A stretch of 64,000 bases of DNA from Ovis canadensis (lineage: Eukaryota > Chordata > Mammalia > Artiodactyla > Bovidae): assembly GCF_042477335.2 (NCBI RefSeq), contig NC_091256.1, forward strand, positions 42,177,001 through 42,241,000, read 5' to 3'. Shown here piece by piece: positions 23,541 through 34,067 of the stretch. Under the pieces are notes generated by a model. It worked only from the letters and a program-made list of their open reading frames with translations, was not told where the DNA came from and did no database searches. Position numbers and translations under genes: made by a program. The number at the start of each line of letters is the position of its first letter. The first letter of the stretch is position 1.

Positions 23541-24084
23541 AGGGAGGGCCCACGCGATGGGTGATATAAATGAGCTATCAGTGGAAAGCTGGGGCCTCAG
23601 GCGGGGCCCAGCTGATGCAGCCACACAATACACTGCCCATCACTGATTCATATACTTTTAGCAACTGATTTTCAGTTGCTAACCTATGGACAGGTTGAAC
23701 ATTTGCTCCCTACCTGGACTGGCTGTCATAACTCTACTTCATGCCTAACAGTTACACCTACATGTCCGTGCACCAATCATAGGGGGGCTGGCAAGGAACG
23801 GTGGAGGGACAGATAAAAATCCATCAACAAAAAGCAACCCACAGCTTCTGTCACCTTATGACACTCTCAACCAAGAACCTATAAATGACTCCTCGTTGCC
23901 AACTGCAATAATTCTTATCCTAGTTGCCAGATGCTCAAGGAATAACTTGATCTGGGCTTAGGTTTTCTGTTTATCATCACATCCATTAAGACTATTACCT
24001 TTATTGAGTTAATCCCACTCTGTTGTCCATAAACCATGCTCTTACTGCCCCAAGCTGCCTCAGCTGACAATGCCCTTTGTCCCA

Positions 24085-24385
24085 GCATCCTTCAAGGCCT
24101 GGCTCAATCCCAGTGTTTCCCTATAGCCTTCTTCAGCTGCTCTGGGCCATCTTTGTCTAAATATTTCCTCCACGTAGCCCTCACTTCCTCACTCAGCACT
24201 TGGCAATGCATCTTGGTTCCTGGTTCACTGTTCTCTGTTTCATGTTCTTTGTCCTTGCTCTCCAATGAGATTACATACTTCTCACAGTGGCTTGGTTTTC
24301 TACGCTACCTGCCCCTTCCCAAACACACTTGCAACTTTCATATCACCAAGCTCTAACAGCACAGAAGAGGTCTGATCAATGTTTA
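24085..24385 (+). mobile_element. L2 LINE 3' end relic
   Basis: Follows the order of the L2 3' end: a ttcaaggcctggctcaatcc start, tagccttcttcagctg, cctcactcagcacttgg and a terminal region near caatgtttaa. Old and diverged. Confidence 0.5.
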
Positions 24386-24489
24386 ACAACTTAAAAATAA
24401 ATCCCATTGACTATGCATCATCTTATGGAAAGGAAGGCATATTATCATCAATATTCTTTATGTTATTTGCATCATCTTATACAGCGTGA

Positions 24490-24645
24490 GCATAGAGAGA
24501 CCGTGGTGGTTCTCTACCAACCCCTTCATTTTACTTCTATGTGAGAAAACTGAAGCCCAGAGAGTATAGCTATTCCCTAAATGTCACACAACCCAAGACC
24601 CCAGGTCTCCTGCCTTTCTAGCTCAGACTTCCCACTGCACCATGC
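24490..24645 (+). mobile_element. MIR SINE relic
   Basis: MIR landmarks: ttcattttacttctatgtga, actgaagcccagagagt, and a 3' part ending ttcccactgcacc. Confidence 0.6.
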
Positions 24646-24649
24646 CCAT

Positions 24650-26735
24650 AGGAAAAGCCCAATTCTGCTCACTCTCCACCAGCACAGATCTCCAGGAATG
24701 GGACTGGAAAGGTGAACCATCGGGATGTTTGGTTTCTCTACCTGCACTACAAAGCACTCAAAGAGCTCAAGGTTATCTTCCTAGTAATATATTTCTAGTT
24801 TGTTTTCACTAAGGAGATAACAAAAGAATTGAAGTTTTCCAAATTCAAAGGCAACCTCCACTAACAGGTGACTGCTTGCCTCCCCTGCAGTTCCCAACAT
24901 CTCCAGTAACTGTAAAATCCAGCCATCGAGCTAGGAATTGCCTTTGAGGAGCTTTATGGCTTCTCTTAAAGAAGTTGCCTTTGATTTATGCTGATCATGT
25001 CTGACAGCCAGCATTTCTCTTAATAATAATCATAAATAAGTGAGACAAGGTCACCTCACATGCAGGGAGCGTATCTCCACTGCCATATCCATTAGGGAGC
25101 CCAGGATCTACAGCAGCTGCTCACAGAGGTTTGATGCCCTCAGCACTCTCTATGAAATCCCATCTCTGGCACCTAGCCTGGTGCTTTGATTGTACACCAA
25201 CAGCCAAACCTAACGAGGGACCTTCAGAGAACATATTTACAAATAGAGGCAGCACCAAGCAAGGACATGTGCAGGGCCTGTGGTCCACTTTCCAAGTAGT
25301 TACCTTAGTTTTTCTTCCCCTCTACTCCAGTGCAACAGCCAAAACAAACAATTCAAGTAAAAAAAAAGAGAGAGAGAGAGTAAAGCTATTGAAAGAATAA
25401 ACTGGATAGGTAGTGTCAAGATGCTAAATTAGAGTATGTGAAAGCACTCTGTAACATTCAAATGTACGTGGGCACATAGCAAATGTCTCACAATAATCTG
25501 GATTTTGAAGACCAAAATTGGGTAGATTCTAATAAATAAGGTTTATCAAACAAGTATTGGGAAGGCCAGACTTTTTTTTTTTTTTTTTTGGCAAAGGCTC
25601 TGGCTTAAACTTTCTTGCTATTTTTAGTAACCATTATCAGTACATTTTAGTGCCCTTGACTCTGAAAATAGGACCCAGCAGTTGTCATGTCATACTGAAT
25701 AGATTTCTGTTCTCCACTTGTATTATATGGGATTCTGCTCCCAGGTCTGGTGGTGAGATTCAGGGCCAAGGGCCTGATGTGGAGCACCATCAAAGTGAAT
25801 CAAGGCCTGATGCACACAACACCTGGGAAATAAAAATGTTGAGACTCCGACAGTCACAATGACTCCCAAATACGCAGGGAGGCTAACATCCTCATGGCAT
25901 TTCATGATCTGCGATGGGATGGGTGGATGGGGCAGTCTATTAATACCTCAAAAGTTTGTTTTTTTTTTTTTTTAGGCAGACAAATGGTTTATCATGTGCA
26001 CTGACCACAGTCCTTACATCTGAATTGAAATATTCCAGAGTTTGTGCCTGTCTGTAGTGTGAGACTAGAAAAAAGCAACCCTGGGGTTGAGAGAAAAAAA
26101 CCTGAGAAGCAGTTGCTGGCTGGAGCAGCTGCAGGAAAAAGGAGACATTTCCTTTGGGTCTCATCTCATCTTTTAATTCCAAATGTGCTGGTGGCATCAA
26201 TATTCCATTGGGCAATGGTTTCTGAGCACTCCAGGTTCTACAGAAGGACCACAGTGTAGCTAAGGACAGGCTAGGAGAGCTGGACAACAGGCCACTCACA
26301 CATCGACCAAGGTGCAGAACTGCATGTGAGGCTCTGCAGGAGATGGCTTCATTACAAACGAGTCCCGCGCTAAAGATGAGTGGGGGCAAGTTCTCTGAAG
26401 GTGGTTTAAGAGCAAAGATGAGTCAGCAAAATTCTCAAGGAGCTAAAGTTGTCCTTGGTTCCTTCTGTCTTCTCTCTTTGTCCCTTTCTCTTTTTACTGA
26501 CCTTTCACCTCACCTACCCTATGGCCACCTGGGTCATCAGCTCTGACCTAGGTCCTCTTCTCCTTGCCCATCACAGCTTACTGTCACATGTTCCCCCAAA
26601 CTCCAACGAGACAAATCAGTGGGCTTTATACATGGCAGTTCCTCCAGAGGACTTATTTGTCTTTTGATAGGAGATTCCTGGACACAGCAAAGACTTCCTC
26701 CAAAAGCATGCATTTTGGTTTCATAGTGAGGGGGC
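24650..26735. other. Intronic sequence, no gene seen
   Basis: Contains homopolymer T runs (about 25571-25590 and 25959-25974), a GA run at 25359-25381, and short chance frames. No repeat family or exon was recognised. Confidence 0.4.
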
Positions 26736-26742
26736 GGTGTGC

Positions 26743-26770
26743 TGTGTGTGTGTATGTGTGTGTGTGTGTA
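26743..26770. repeat. (GT)n microsatellite
   Basis: TG repeat with one A interruption (tgtatgtg). Likely polymorphic. Confidence 0.85.
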
Positions 26771-26936
26771 TGAATGTTGGATATTTCAAGCCTGTGGTGG
26801 GAGCCTGACTGTTCCACCAGTGTGTGTGGAGGGGGCAGTGGTGTGGAGGAGGGGCTGCCCCCACTGCACCTTCCATGAGACAGTGGGCTTCATTCAACCT
26901 CAGAGAACGGCTGCTAGGCTCTGGGGGCCACTGGGT

Positions 26937-27229
26937 CATAAGGGTAGCTGCTGCTGCTGCTGCTAAGTCACTTCAGTCGTGTCCAACTCTGTGCGACCCC
27001 ATAGATGGCAGCCCACCAGGCTCCCCCGTCCCTGGGATTCTCCAGGCAAGAACACTGGAGTGGGTTGCCATTCCTTCTCCAATGCATGCATGCATGCTAA
27101 GTCGCTTCAGTTGTGTGCGACTCTGTGCGACCCTACGGACAGCAGCCCACCAAGCTCCTCTGTCCACAGGATTCCCTAGGTAAGAATACTAGAGTGGGTT
27201 GCCATTTCCTTCTCCACATAAGGGTAGCT
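26937..27229 (-). mobile_element. Bov-A2 dimeric SINE with 13-bp target duplication
   Basis: The 13-mer cataagggtagct flanks the element exactly at 26937-26949 and 27217-27229. Between them is a reversed dimeric SINE with a (GCT)n end, two copies of gctaagtcrcttcagt and two of gtgggttgccat, joined by a catgcatgcatgc linker. Perfect duplications point to a fairly recent insertion. The right-hand duplication is about 390 bp from the donor of the large KIF26B exon. Confidence 0.96.
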
Positions 27230-27353
27230 ACAATGACCTGATCCCTTGAGTGGTTCTAAGCTGCAGTATTCTTGGTCCTTGAGCAGAGAAACCAGGTGTC
27301 TGGGCCCAGAATGGGGAGATCTCATGCAGGAAGAGGCCTCTTCCCGTCCCCTT

Positions 27354-27391
27354 CCCCCCCCCCGGCCCCCCCCCCCGGCCCCCCCACCCCC
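27354..27391 (-). repeat. Poly-C/poly-G tract, G-quadruplex candidate
   Basis: On the minus strand, the transcribed sense, this reads as G runs of 5, 7, 11 and 10 separated by T, CC and CC. Four G runs of at least three with short loops meet the usual G-quadruplex rule. It lies about 230 nt inside the intron after the weak donor at 27622. Such tracts are also error-prone in assembly, so the exact length is uncertain. Confidence 0.85.
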
Positions 27392-27622
27392 GACAACCCA
27401 GGGCTGGTGACTGAGGAGCGGTGCCCTGGGGGCCTGCCTTCTCTCTGGGCTGAGACTGACGAGCATCACAGCCTGAAGCCTGAGCGATGCCCTGACAGAA
27501 GGTCGGTTTTGTCAGTGATGGCTCTGTCCCCAGCAGGTGACAGGTGGCAGGAACAGGGGTGCCTGGGCTCCCACCCCGGCATCCCAGGGCCCACCCCGTG
27601 CCCACCAGGTGCCCACGTCTAC

Positions 27623-30600
27623 CTGAGTTGGCACGCTTCTTTGGGGCTTTGAGGCTGCGGCAGCGCCCGCCCACGGAGCTGCTGTTCTCGCTCATGGAGT
27701 CCTGGGTGGACGAAGCACTGCCAGTGGCCTCGCTGTCGCGCATCATGCTCTCATAGCCACTGCTGCCGCCACTGTGGTAGAAGAGCGCCGTCTTGCCCAT
27801 GGCGGGCGGCAGCTCCCCGCTTAGCACGCTGCTGTTGTCGCTGCCGTGGCCGCTGCTGCAGCGGTGGGGCCGGCGCGGCGGTGTGATCTTGCTGTAGGGC
27901 GAGGGCAGCGGGGCGGCGGGCGGCGGGCGCTCGTCGGTGGGTACAGCGCGCTCCTCCGCCTCGGGCCCCGCGCGCCCTGGCGGCCCTCGCCCGCCCGCGC
28001 CGCCCTGCAGCAGCTCCGAGATGCGCCCGTTCACTGCCCGCAGCGGCAGCTTGGACGCCAGGCCCGAGCCGCGGCTCCGGCTCAGCGACTGGGTGGACCA
28101 GGACATGTGCTTCCCGCCGGGGGGCGGCCCGGAGCTCTGGCCCACCGCCTGCGGCAGGGACTTGGTGGAGAAGCTCAGGGTCTTGGTGGTGGATGTGGAC
28201 AGGCTGCGGGCCTTCGGGCTGGCCAGGAGCAGCTTGCTCACGGCGGAGATCTTGGACTGGCTGGCCTTGGGCGAGGCCCCGGCCGACTGCGTGGGGCCTG
28301 GGTTGGTGGGTGAGGCCCCGGCGCTGCGGCCCGGGCTCCTCCCCGTGCGGGGCATTGTGCTGTCCTTGCTCGCGTGCAGCCGGGAGCTCATGGAGGACAG
28401 GCTCTCCGCCCTCTCCAGCGAGAGGCATTCGTAGTGGCTGACTGTGGTCCTACCCAGAGAGTTGGTCCGGCTGGCCAGCTGCTCCAGCTTAGCGCTGAAG
28501 AGCTTGCTGCTGCTGCTGGCATCCCTCGTCTTGCCGCTGGGCTCGTCGGGGAAGCTGGCCAAGAAGGGTGCAGGTTGGTTCAAGGGGCTGCTGGAGCTGC
28601 TGCTGCAGGCGCTGTGCTGTGGGCTAGCCCGGTTCTTCTGGTCCAGGCTGGACTTCCGGACAGGGGGCAGCGGGGGAGTCCCTTTGGGCCGAGCCAGGAC
28701 ACAGTGCTTGGGGGATGCCACCTTCCTCTCCAGGTTGGCCTTGGAGGGCTGGGTGCTGGAAGCCGAGCCAATGCCGTTGGTTTCCGAGGCGCAATGGTAG
28801 AAGAGGCTGTCTAGCTCCTCTTGCCTGCTGGCTTTCTGAAAAGCCCTGGGAAGGCTGCTGGACTTCAGGCTTTTGTTGAGATGCACGGGGCTCTGGGCAG
28901 CCACACTGGGCAGGGCCATCTCACAGCCATCCACCACTCTCTTGAAGCTGTCGGCACCTGGGGAGGCAGACACCTCACCGCTACTGTTGCTCAGCCTGTC
29001 ACTGGGGCTGGCCTTCTTGTCCTGTTCTGCTCTGGCTTCAGGCTTTGGGGGTCCCGTGGCTGTCTCAAACCTACTCCCTTCTTCATTGGGATAAGCATTC
29101 TCTTTTTTCACCTCCTCTTCTCGTTTCAGCCAGGGGTCCTCAAATTTCATCTCTTTCTTTGCACCACTTTCCTTGCTCTCCTGGGACTGGGCTGCTTTGG
29201 GGACTGAGCTGACGGTGGCCAGGGACGCCTCAGGCTCCTGGACGTTGCGGGGGCTCATGGCAATGCAGGGGTATACCGTAATGTTTGTCTTCATGGGGAT
29301 GTACCCTTCGCAGTTGCTCAGACTGGCCGTATTAGAGATGGTAACCATGGCCTTGCCCAGGGTGGATATCTTGCAGCCTTTGATGGGGGCTGCCTTGTTG
29401 AAGGAGTCTTCCCCCATTTCAGACAAGATGAGCAGGTTGTCGGGGCCTGCCTTGGGCTTCTCCCGGCATACCACAGCAGTGTTCTGGATGCTGCCGACGA
29501 ACTCTGAGGCCGGAGGCTCTGCCATTGCTTCCCCGTGCCCAAAACACGCCTGTGCTATGAAACTGTGGCACGGCTGCTCGCCGTCACTGCCTGTGCTCAT
29601 CTCACTCAGCCAGGAGCTGATGGAAGAACGTCTGCTCCCCACCTCCCGGGCCTTCTCGTCCAGGTTCAGCTTTGGGAGGGGCAGGAACTGAGTGATGCTG
29701 ACCTCGGACACCGGAGCCACATTTGAGTAGCACTCCAGGTCCTCGCTGATGCTGCCGATGATGCTGACAGGCCGGGAGCCTGAGGCCAAGGCCTGCACCG
29801 AGCAGTCGCTGTTGAAGCTGATGATACTGGTGGGGCGGCCACTGTCTAGCACCCCGCTGATGGTCAGCTCCTCCACCAGCGTGAACACCAGCTCGTCCTC
29901 ACCATTCAGCTCCAGAGGCTGCTGTACCGTCACCATTGTGGTGCTCAGAATCTCCTTCTTGGAATCTGGGGAAGTTGCTGCCTGATGATCGTCATCTACA
30001 GGGGTTTCTGGGAACCCTTCGCTCCCAGTAGACATGGATTTCTTCAAAACCTGGGGGCTCATTCCGACCGGGGGGGTGCGTACCTCGGGCTGCAGCAGGG
30101 ACTCACTAGACACCATGCCTGAGTCCTTGCTCAAGGTGGGCAGCGGGGCCGGAGAAGGCAGGACCCCCTTCTGGGTGTAGACTTTGCATCTCTGGGAAGG
30201 AGAGCTGGCCGGCTTGTACTCTGAGGTCTTGGACAGGCTGGCGATGCCCAGCCTGGGGGAGCCCATGGGCCTGGGCTTGCCTTCCACAAAGCCGCAGGAG
30301 TTCAGGCTTTCCCGGCTGCTCCGGAGGCTGGGGCTCTGCGCGAGCTGGGAAGAACTGTGCTGGCTGCTGCTGCCGGGGATGCTCCGGGGTGAGGCAGGGG
30401 TGGGGCTGTTGGTGAATAATGCGGCAGGGACCGGGGAGTGATTCCTCTGCACCTTGGAGGCCGGGGGCTCCGCACTTTCTCTGTCTGTCAGCTGGCCGTC
30501 TGAGCCATCATCTTCCTTATCAGACTCACAGAGCGGGCTTGCCCCGGCTGCCTGGCTCAACGGGACACTCTTGCTTGCCTGCTCTTCCCCATACTGGGCT

Positions 30601-31031
30601 GGCAGCTCTTCAAAGGGAAACTTACTGGGCTCCTCGCTGCCATCGATGCAATCCAACCTCTCCTGCAGCTCGGCGAAAGTGTTGCACTTCAAGCAGTCCC
30701 TTTCTGATTTGCCGGCACCGGCCTCTCCGGCCTCCGTGGACCGGCTGTCACCCCTGGCCTTCTGCAGGGCTGGCACGATAGGGACAAAATCTGGGGGCCC
30801 CTCGTTGTCAGTGAGCTCCTTGTCAGAGAGGGCTGTGCCGTTTGGCCCGATATAGATGACCGTGTCGCAGGACTGCTCGCTGCTGGAGGAGTAGTCAGGG
30901 TCGCTGGATAGGTGAGGGATGGGGAAGTCTGACTCAACGGCGGCCCTGGCGTGGAAGGGTCTTAGCTGGGTGGGTCTGCGCATTCTGCCTTCCTCACAGG
31001 AGCTCTCTCCCCCAGAGGAGCTCGATGTGTA
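27623..31031 (-). CDS. KIF26B: KIF26B large tail exon
   Basis: A 3409-nt exon encoding 1136 residues plus the first base of a Gly codon. It starts [16 protein letters not shown] (acceptor ctcacag at 31033-31032) and ends KKRANS before a GTAGAC donor. It carries most of the long, probably disordered tail: [20 protein letters not shown] near the start, many SP/TP sites in the first third, [11 protein letters not shown] and [12 protein letters not shown] in the middle, and [19 protein letters not shown] and [18 protein letters not shown] near the end. Serine is very frequent, consistent with a phosphoregulated tail. KIF26B is a kinesin-11 family protein implicated in Wnt5a/Ror signalling and in kidney mesenchyme adhesion. 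The family motor binds microtubules but is thought to lack normal ATPase activity. The 3' part of the exon is strongly CpG-rich (about 27800-28480). The start was chosen by the acceptor, not by the internal Met at 30983. Confidence 0.96.
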
Positions 31032-31986
31032 CTGTGAGTGAGAGGGAAACAGTTAGTGTGGCGTCATGGGGCAACCGGCCAGGTGACTGGCGGAGGCCAT
31101 TGGCTCCACGCAGGCCATCCAGAACCCGGGCCATTACCCGGGTGTGCTAGGCCAGGTGCCCCAGCTCTGCATGTCATGCCCTCATACTACTGTGAAGCAC
31201 ACTGGGGAAGCAGAGGCTGCTCATGAAAGGAGGTGACCGGCCCAGGTCCCATATGACCTCCTAAGGACTTGAGGGGGTCACTAGTTTGCACCCCCAAGCC
31301 ATGTATGACAGTTTGTGCCAGGGGACACTGGTTGGAAAGATGTGCTTTTGACCAAATATATGTGTGTCTATATATATAAAGGAGGGGGAAAAGCCCCCAC
31401 AAATCACCAGCTGTCCACAGACCAGACTGACCACAATCATAATGATTTTCTCAGGCATTCTTGTCATACCGCCATTGTCCTGGCTTTGCCTCTGCCTGAG
31501 AAAATGAGCCCAGTGGTTTCATCAACCAGAATCAACCACTGAATTAACAGGACAACACCCCTTGGCTGGAAAAAGTCCTCCTGGGAATGCACGGGAAGTA
31601 GCGTCATCTGAGCAAGGAGTAAACTAACAGTCCCCTTTGGGATCAATCAGTTGAAGGACCAAGATAGGCAAGATACAGACTATGGATATTTCCCATCGCT
31701 CTTAAAAAGTTTCACCTCCAAGTCGCAATCGTTTAAACTCTCTAAAGTGAACCAAGCACTCCCCATTAGGAGTCCAGGCTGGATGACTGAGGAAATCACC
31801 AGCAGTCGGGGGGGACGGGACTTCTGTATACCTCGAGGTGGACGCTGAGCCAGGCCTTCGGCAGCCAAGCTCACCAGGCCCCTGGTGCTGGGGGATTAGA
31901 AATATTGATTCCACTCTTTCTGACTCAGTTCCAGGGCAGGTCTCCGAAAGCTGTTTCCTCCTCCGCACCCCCAGCAAACCCCTTAC
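31032..31986 (-). other. KIF26B intron, 955 bp
   Basis: Donor AAG/GTAAGG (GT at 31986-31985), acceptor CACAG (AG at 31033-31032), phase 0. A short TA-rich run lies near 31362-31380. No repeat family or extra exon was recognised. Confidence 0.9.
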
Positions 31987-32149
31987 CTTCGTTTTCTTTT
32001 TCTTCATCCTTAAGACTCGCGAGGCGATCTGGATGGTGGACAGGGTTTCGGCGTAGTTCCCAGCGGCGGCAGAGATATGAGCGATCATGGTGGTGCGGCA
32101 GTTCACGTTCCCCAGGGACTCCCGCAGCAGCATGGTGAGCTTGCTTTCT
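31987..32149 (-). CDS. KIF26B: KIF26B exon, end of kinesin motor domain
   Basis: The exon starts with the last base of an Arg codon (AG|A) and encodes 54 further residues: [17 protein letters not shown], then [26 protein letters not shown] and KKKKTK. This matches the C-terminal part of a kinesin motor. ESKLT..L corresponds to the conserved Y-R-(D/E)-S-K-L-T-x-L-L region, and [11 protein letters not shown] to the last helix (E-T-L-S-T-L-x-F-A-x-R) before the neck. The glycine-rich stretch that usually follows D-S-L-G is degenerate (SLGNVNC), in line with an atypical kinesin. The acceptor is ttggcag; the donor is AAG/GTAAGG. The upstream exon that completes the motor was not found in the window. 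Confidence 0.96.
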
Positions 32150-32159
32150 CTGCCAACAA

Positions 32160-33160
32160 AGTGAATTAAGGTTGCATTAGTGGGCCATGCCTCACTCTGG
32201 CTGTCAGGGTAGGACTTCGGGCCCCTACATGGCTTGCTGTGGGCAGTGGTTTTTTATCCCCCTCTTTTTTTTTAATGCATACTAATTAACATCATCTTCT
32301 ACATGAAGCAATTTGTAGTTGGCAGCTGAGCCAGTGCTTCTAACCCCAAGGATGGAAAGCATGCAGAACACCTCCCTTGGCACCACTGTCCTGGCTGTGA
32401 TGGGATATTCCTGTGTGTCTGTGCATATGACACTGCCCGAAATGAGGCCTGGGAATAGAAATGAGAGGCAGGGATGGGGAGAGAGCAACTCTGTGACCCG
32501 TGATTGGGCATGCTGTCTGCACATCAGGCCTTTCTCTGCAAATTTCCACACCAGGCAATCCCTGCCATAAAAAAAAGCACTTTCCCAGCTATGAACTTGT
32601 ATTGAAGAGCTATGTATTTATAATACAGGGCAAGGTTTCTTTTGCCAAGGAGTTGCACCCACTTTATTGCCATTGTCTCTTAACATATATTTGCACAGGG
32701 TAGTGACAAAGGAAAAGGTATTCATATTCCTGATTAAAACTGGGGGCACACAGACATAGACCCAAGCACTTAATCAGCAACAGAAGGCAGAACTTTCTAG
32801 AAGGGACTCCTCTAGGGATTTTGCAGGTGCTGTGTGGGGCCAGTGTCCTGAGTAATGAGGCCCAGGAGTTTACAGATGGTATTTCTAGGCTCTCTAAAAA
32901 GTGATATGAAGGAACAACTCATGTTTTTTTTTTTTTTTTCATTCCTGAGCTAGTCTTGACATTCTTCCTGCCTTGCTTTTAAGAGGCTTCTGCTTACGTC
33001 ATCATCAACTCTTGCCTCTTAACTGCTGCCAAATGCCATTTTGTCTCTGGAGCCGTCCCTGATCCAGAAGTCTGATGGAGCCTCTTTGCGTCCCATGCCT
33101 TGTGTTGAGTTTGTTTTGCCAGAGGAGAGGGGTTTGTCCTCAGGTTTTAATCAGGTTGTC
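32160..33160. other. Intronic sequence, nothing recognised
   Basis: Apart from T runs near 32267-32274 and 32923-32939, no repeat family, exon or RNA gene is evident. Confidence 0.4.
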
Positions 33161-33161
33161 A

Positions 33162-33364
33162 GGGCCTCCCTCGTGGCTCAGATGGTAAAGAATCTGCCTG
33201 CAGTGCAGGAGACTCAGGTTTGATCCCTGGGTCAGGAAGATTCCCTGGAGAAGAGATTGGCTACCCACTCCAGTATTCTTGCCTGGAGAGTTCCATGGAC
33301 AGAGGAGCCTGACATGCTACAGTCCACGGAGTCACAGAGAGTCAGACACGACTGAGTAACTAAC
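33162..33364 (+). mobile_element. Bov-tA SINE
   Basis: Full-length sense copy: cctccctcgtggctcagatg, gcctgcagtgcaggagactc, gatccctgggtcaggaagat, ccactccagtattcttgcct, and the end gagtcagacacgactgagta. Confidence 0.94.
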
Positions 33365-33714
33365 ACTTTCACTACTTTCAGCAGTCAGCCATTGGCTCCT
33401 CCCTCAGCCCCCCCGCACCCCAGTCAGCTCTCTGGAGAGAGACTGTCCAGCTCAGGAGACCCAGTTTGACATGCAGGCCCCTGTCAGCAGAGATTAGACC
33501 TCAGAGACAGAAAACCACTTCACATGTGACCTGCATCGGACCTTCGGGGAGAAAAGACGTGTAAGAGCAATAGTTTTCCCTTTCCATCTGGGACCAATTA
33601 AGGTGTCAGTTCAGAGATACTGGGCTCACTATGGCTCAGTGCCAGTGCAATTTAAAATATATCATAGTTTCCCTTCAAGGAAAACACTCAGTGATAAAAG
33701 TGGTGGAACGACAA

Positions 33715-34067
33715 TGCTATGGACTGACTGTTTACATCTCCCCCAAATTCATGTGTTGCAACTTAATGTCCCATGTGATAGTATCTGAAGGTTGAACCTT
33801 TGGGAGGTGATTAAGTCATGAGGGTGGAGCCCACATGAGTGAAATTTGTACCCTTACACAAAAGACCCTAGAGAGCTTCCTTGTCCCTTCTGCCATGTGA
33901 GGGAACGGTGAGAAGATAGCTACCTATGAGCCAGGAGGCAGGGCCCCACCAGGCACAAATCTTCCAACACCTTGATCTCAGATTTCCAGCCTTCAGAACT
34001 GTGAGGAATTCACTTAAGTTCCTCAGTCTATGGGATTCTGTTATAGCAGCTTGAACTGACTTGGACA
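33715..34067 (+). mobile_element. Solo LTR of ERVL-MaLR type (MST/MLT1-like)
   Basis: The element starts TGCTATGGACTGACTG and ends GACTTGGACA, giving TG...CA termini. Internal landmarks are typical of the MaLR group: cccccaaattcatgtgttg, tttgggaggtgattaagtca, catgagggtggagcccaca, gccatgtgagggaacggtga and ttccagccttcagaactgtg. No internal retroviral region is attached, so it is a solo LTR. The AATAAA normally seen after gaactgtgag is degraded. No clear flanking duplication. Confidence 0.8.

Larger units (their letters stand above)
14589..27622 (-). other. KIF26B intron, 13 kb
   Basis: Intron between the large exon and the 203-bp exon. The donor GTAGAC (GT at 27622-27621) is weak because it lacks G at +5. 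The acceptor is ccctacctag. Contents: SINEs, an 18-bp minisatellite beside an LTR-like block, an inverted BovB, L2/MIR relics and microsatellites. No additional exon was recognised. Confidence 0.85.

Noticed and set aside
27751..28428. 225-codon alternative minus-strand frame inside the large KIF26B exon
   Set aside because: Shadow of the GC-rich coding sequence in another frame. The real frame is fixed by exon phases and recognisable KIF26B residues.
27846..28434. Overlapping plus-strand frames of 155-165 codons
   Set aside because: Antisense shadows of a CpG-rich coding exon, with no domain or independent support.
30981..30983. Internal Met as translation start of a 1251-residue protein
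   Set aside because: The exon is preceded by a good acceptor and 16 in-frame residues that match KIF26B, and joins in phase to the motor-end exon, so this Met is internal.
33162..33240. tRNA gene suggested by A- and B-box-like sequence
   Set aside because: This is the tRNA-derived head of a Bov-tA SINE, and the cloverleaf is not preserved. The same applies to every SINE head in the window.
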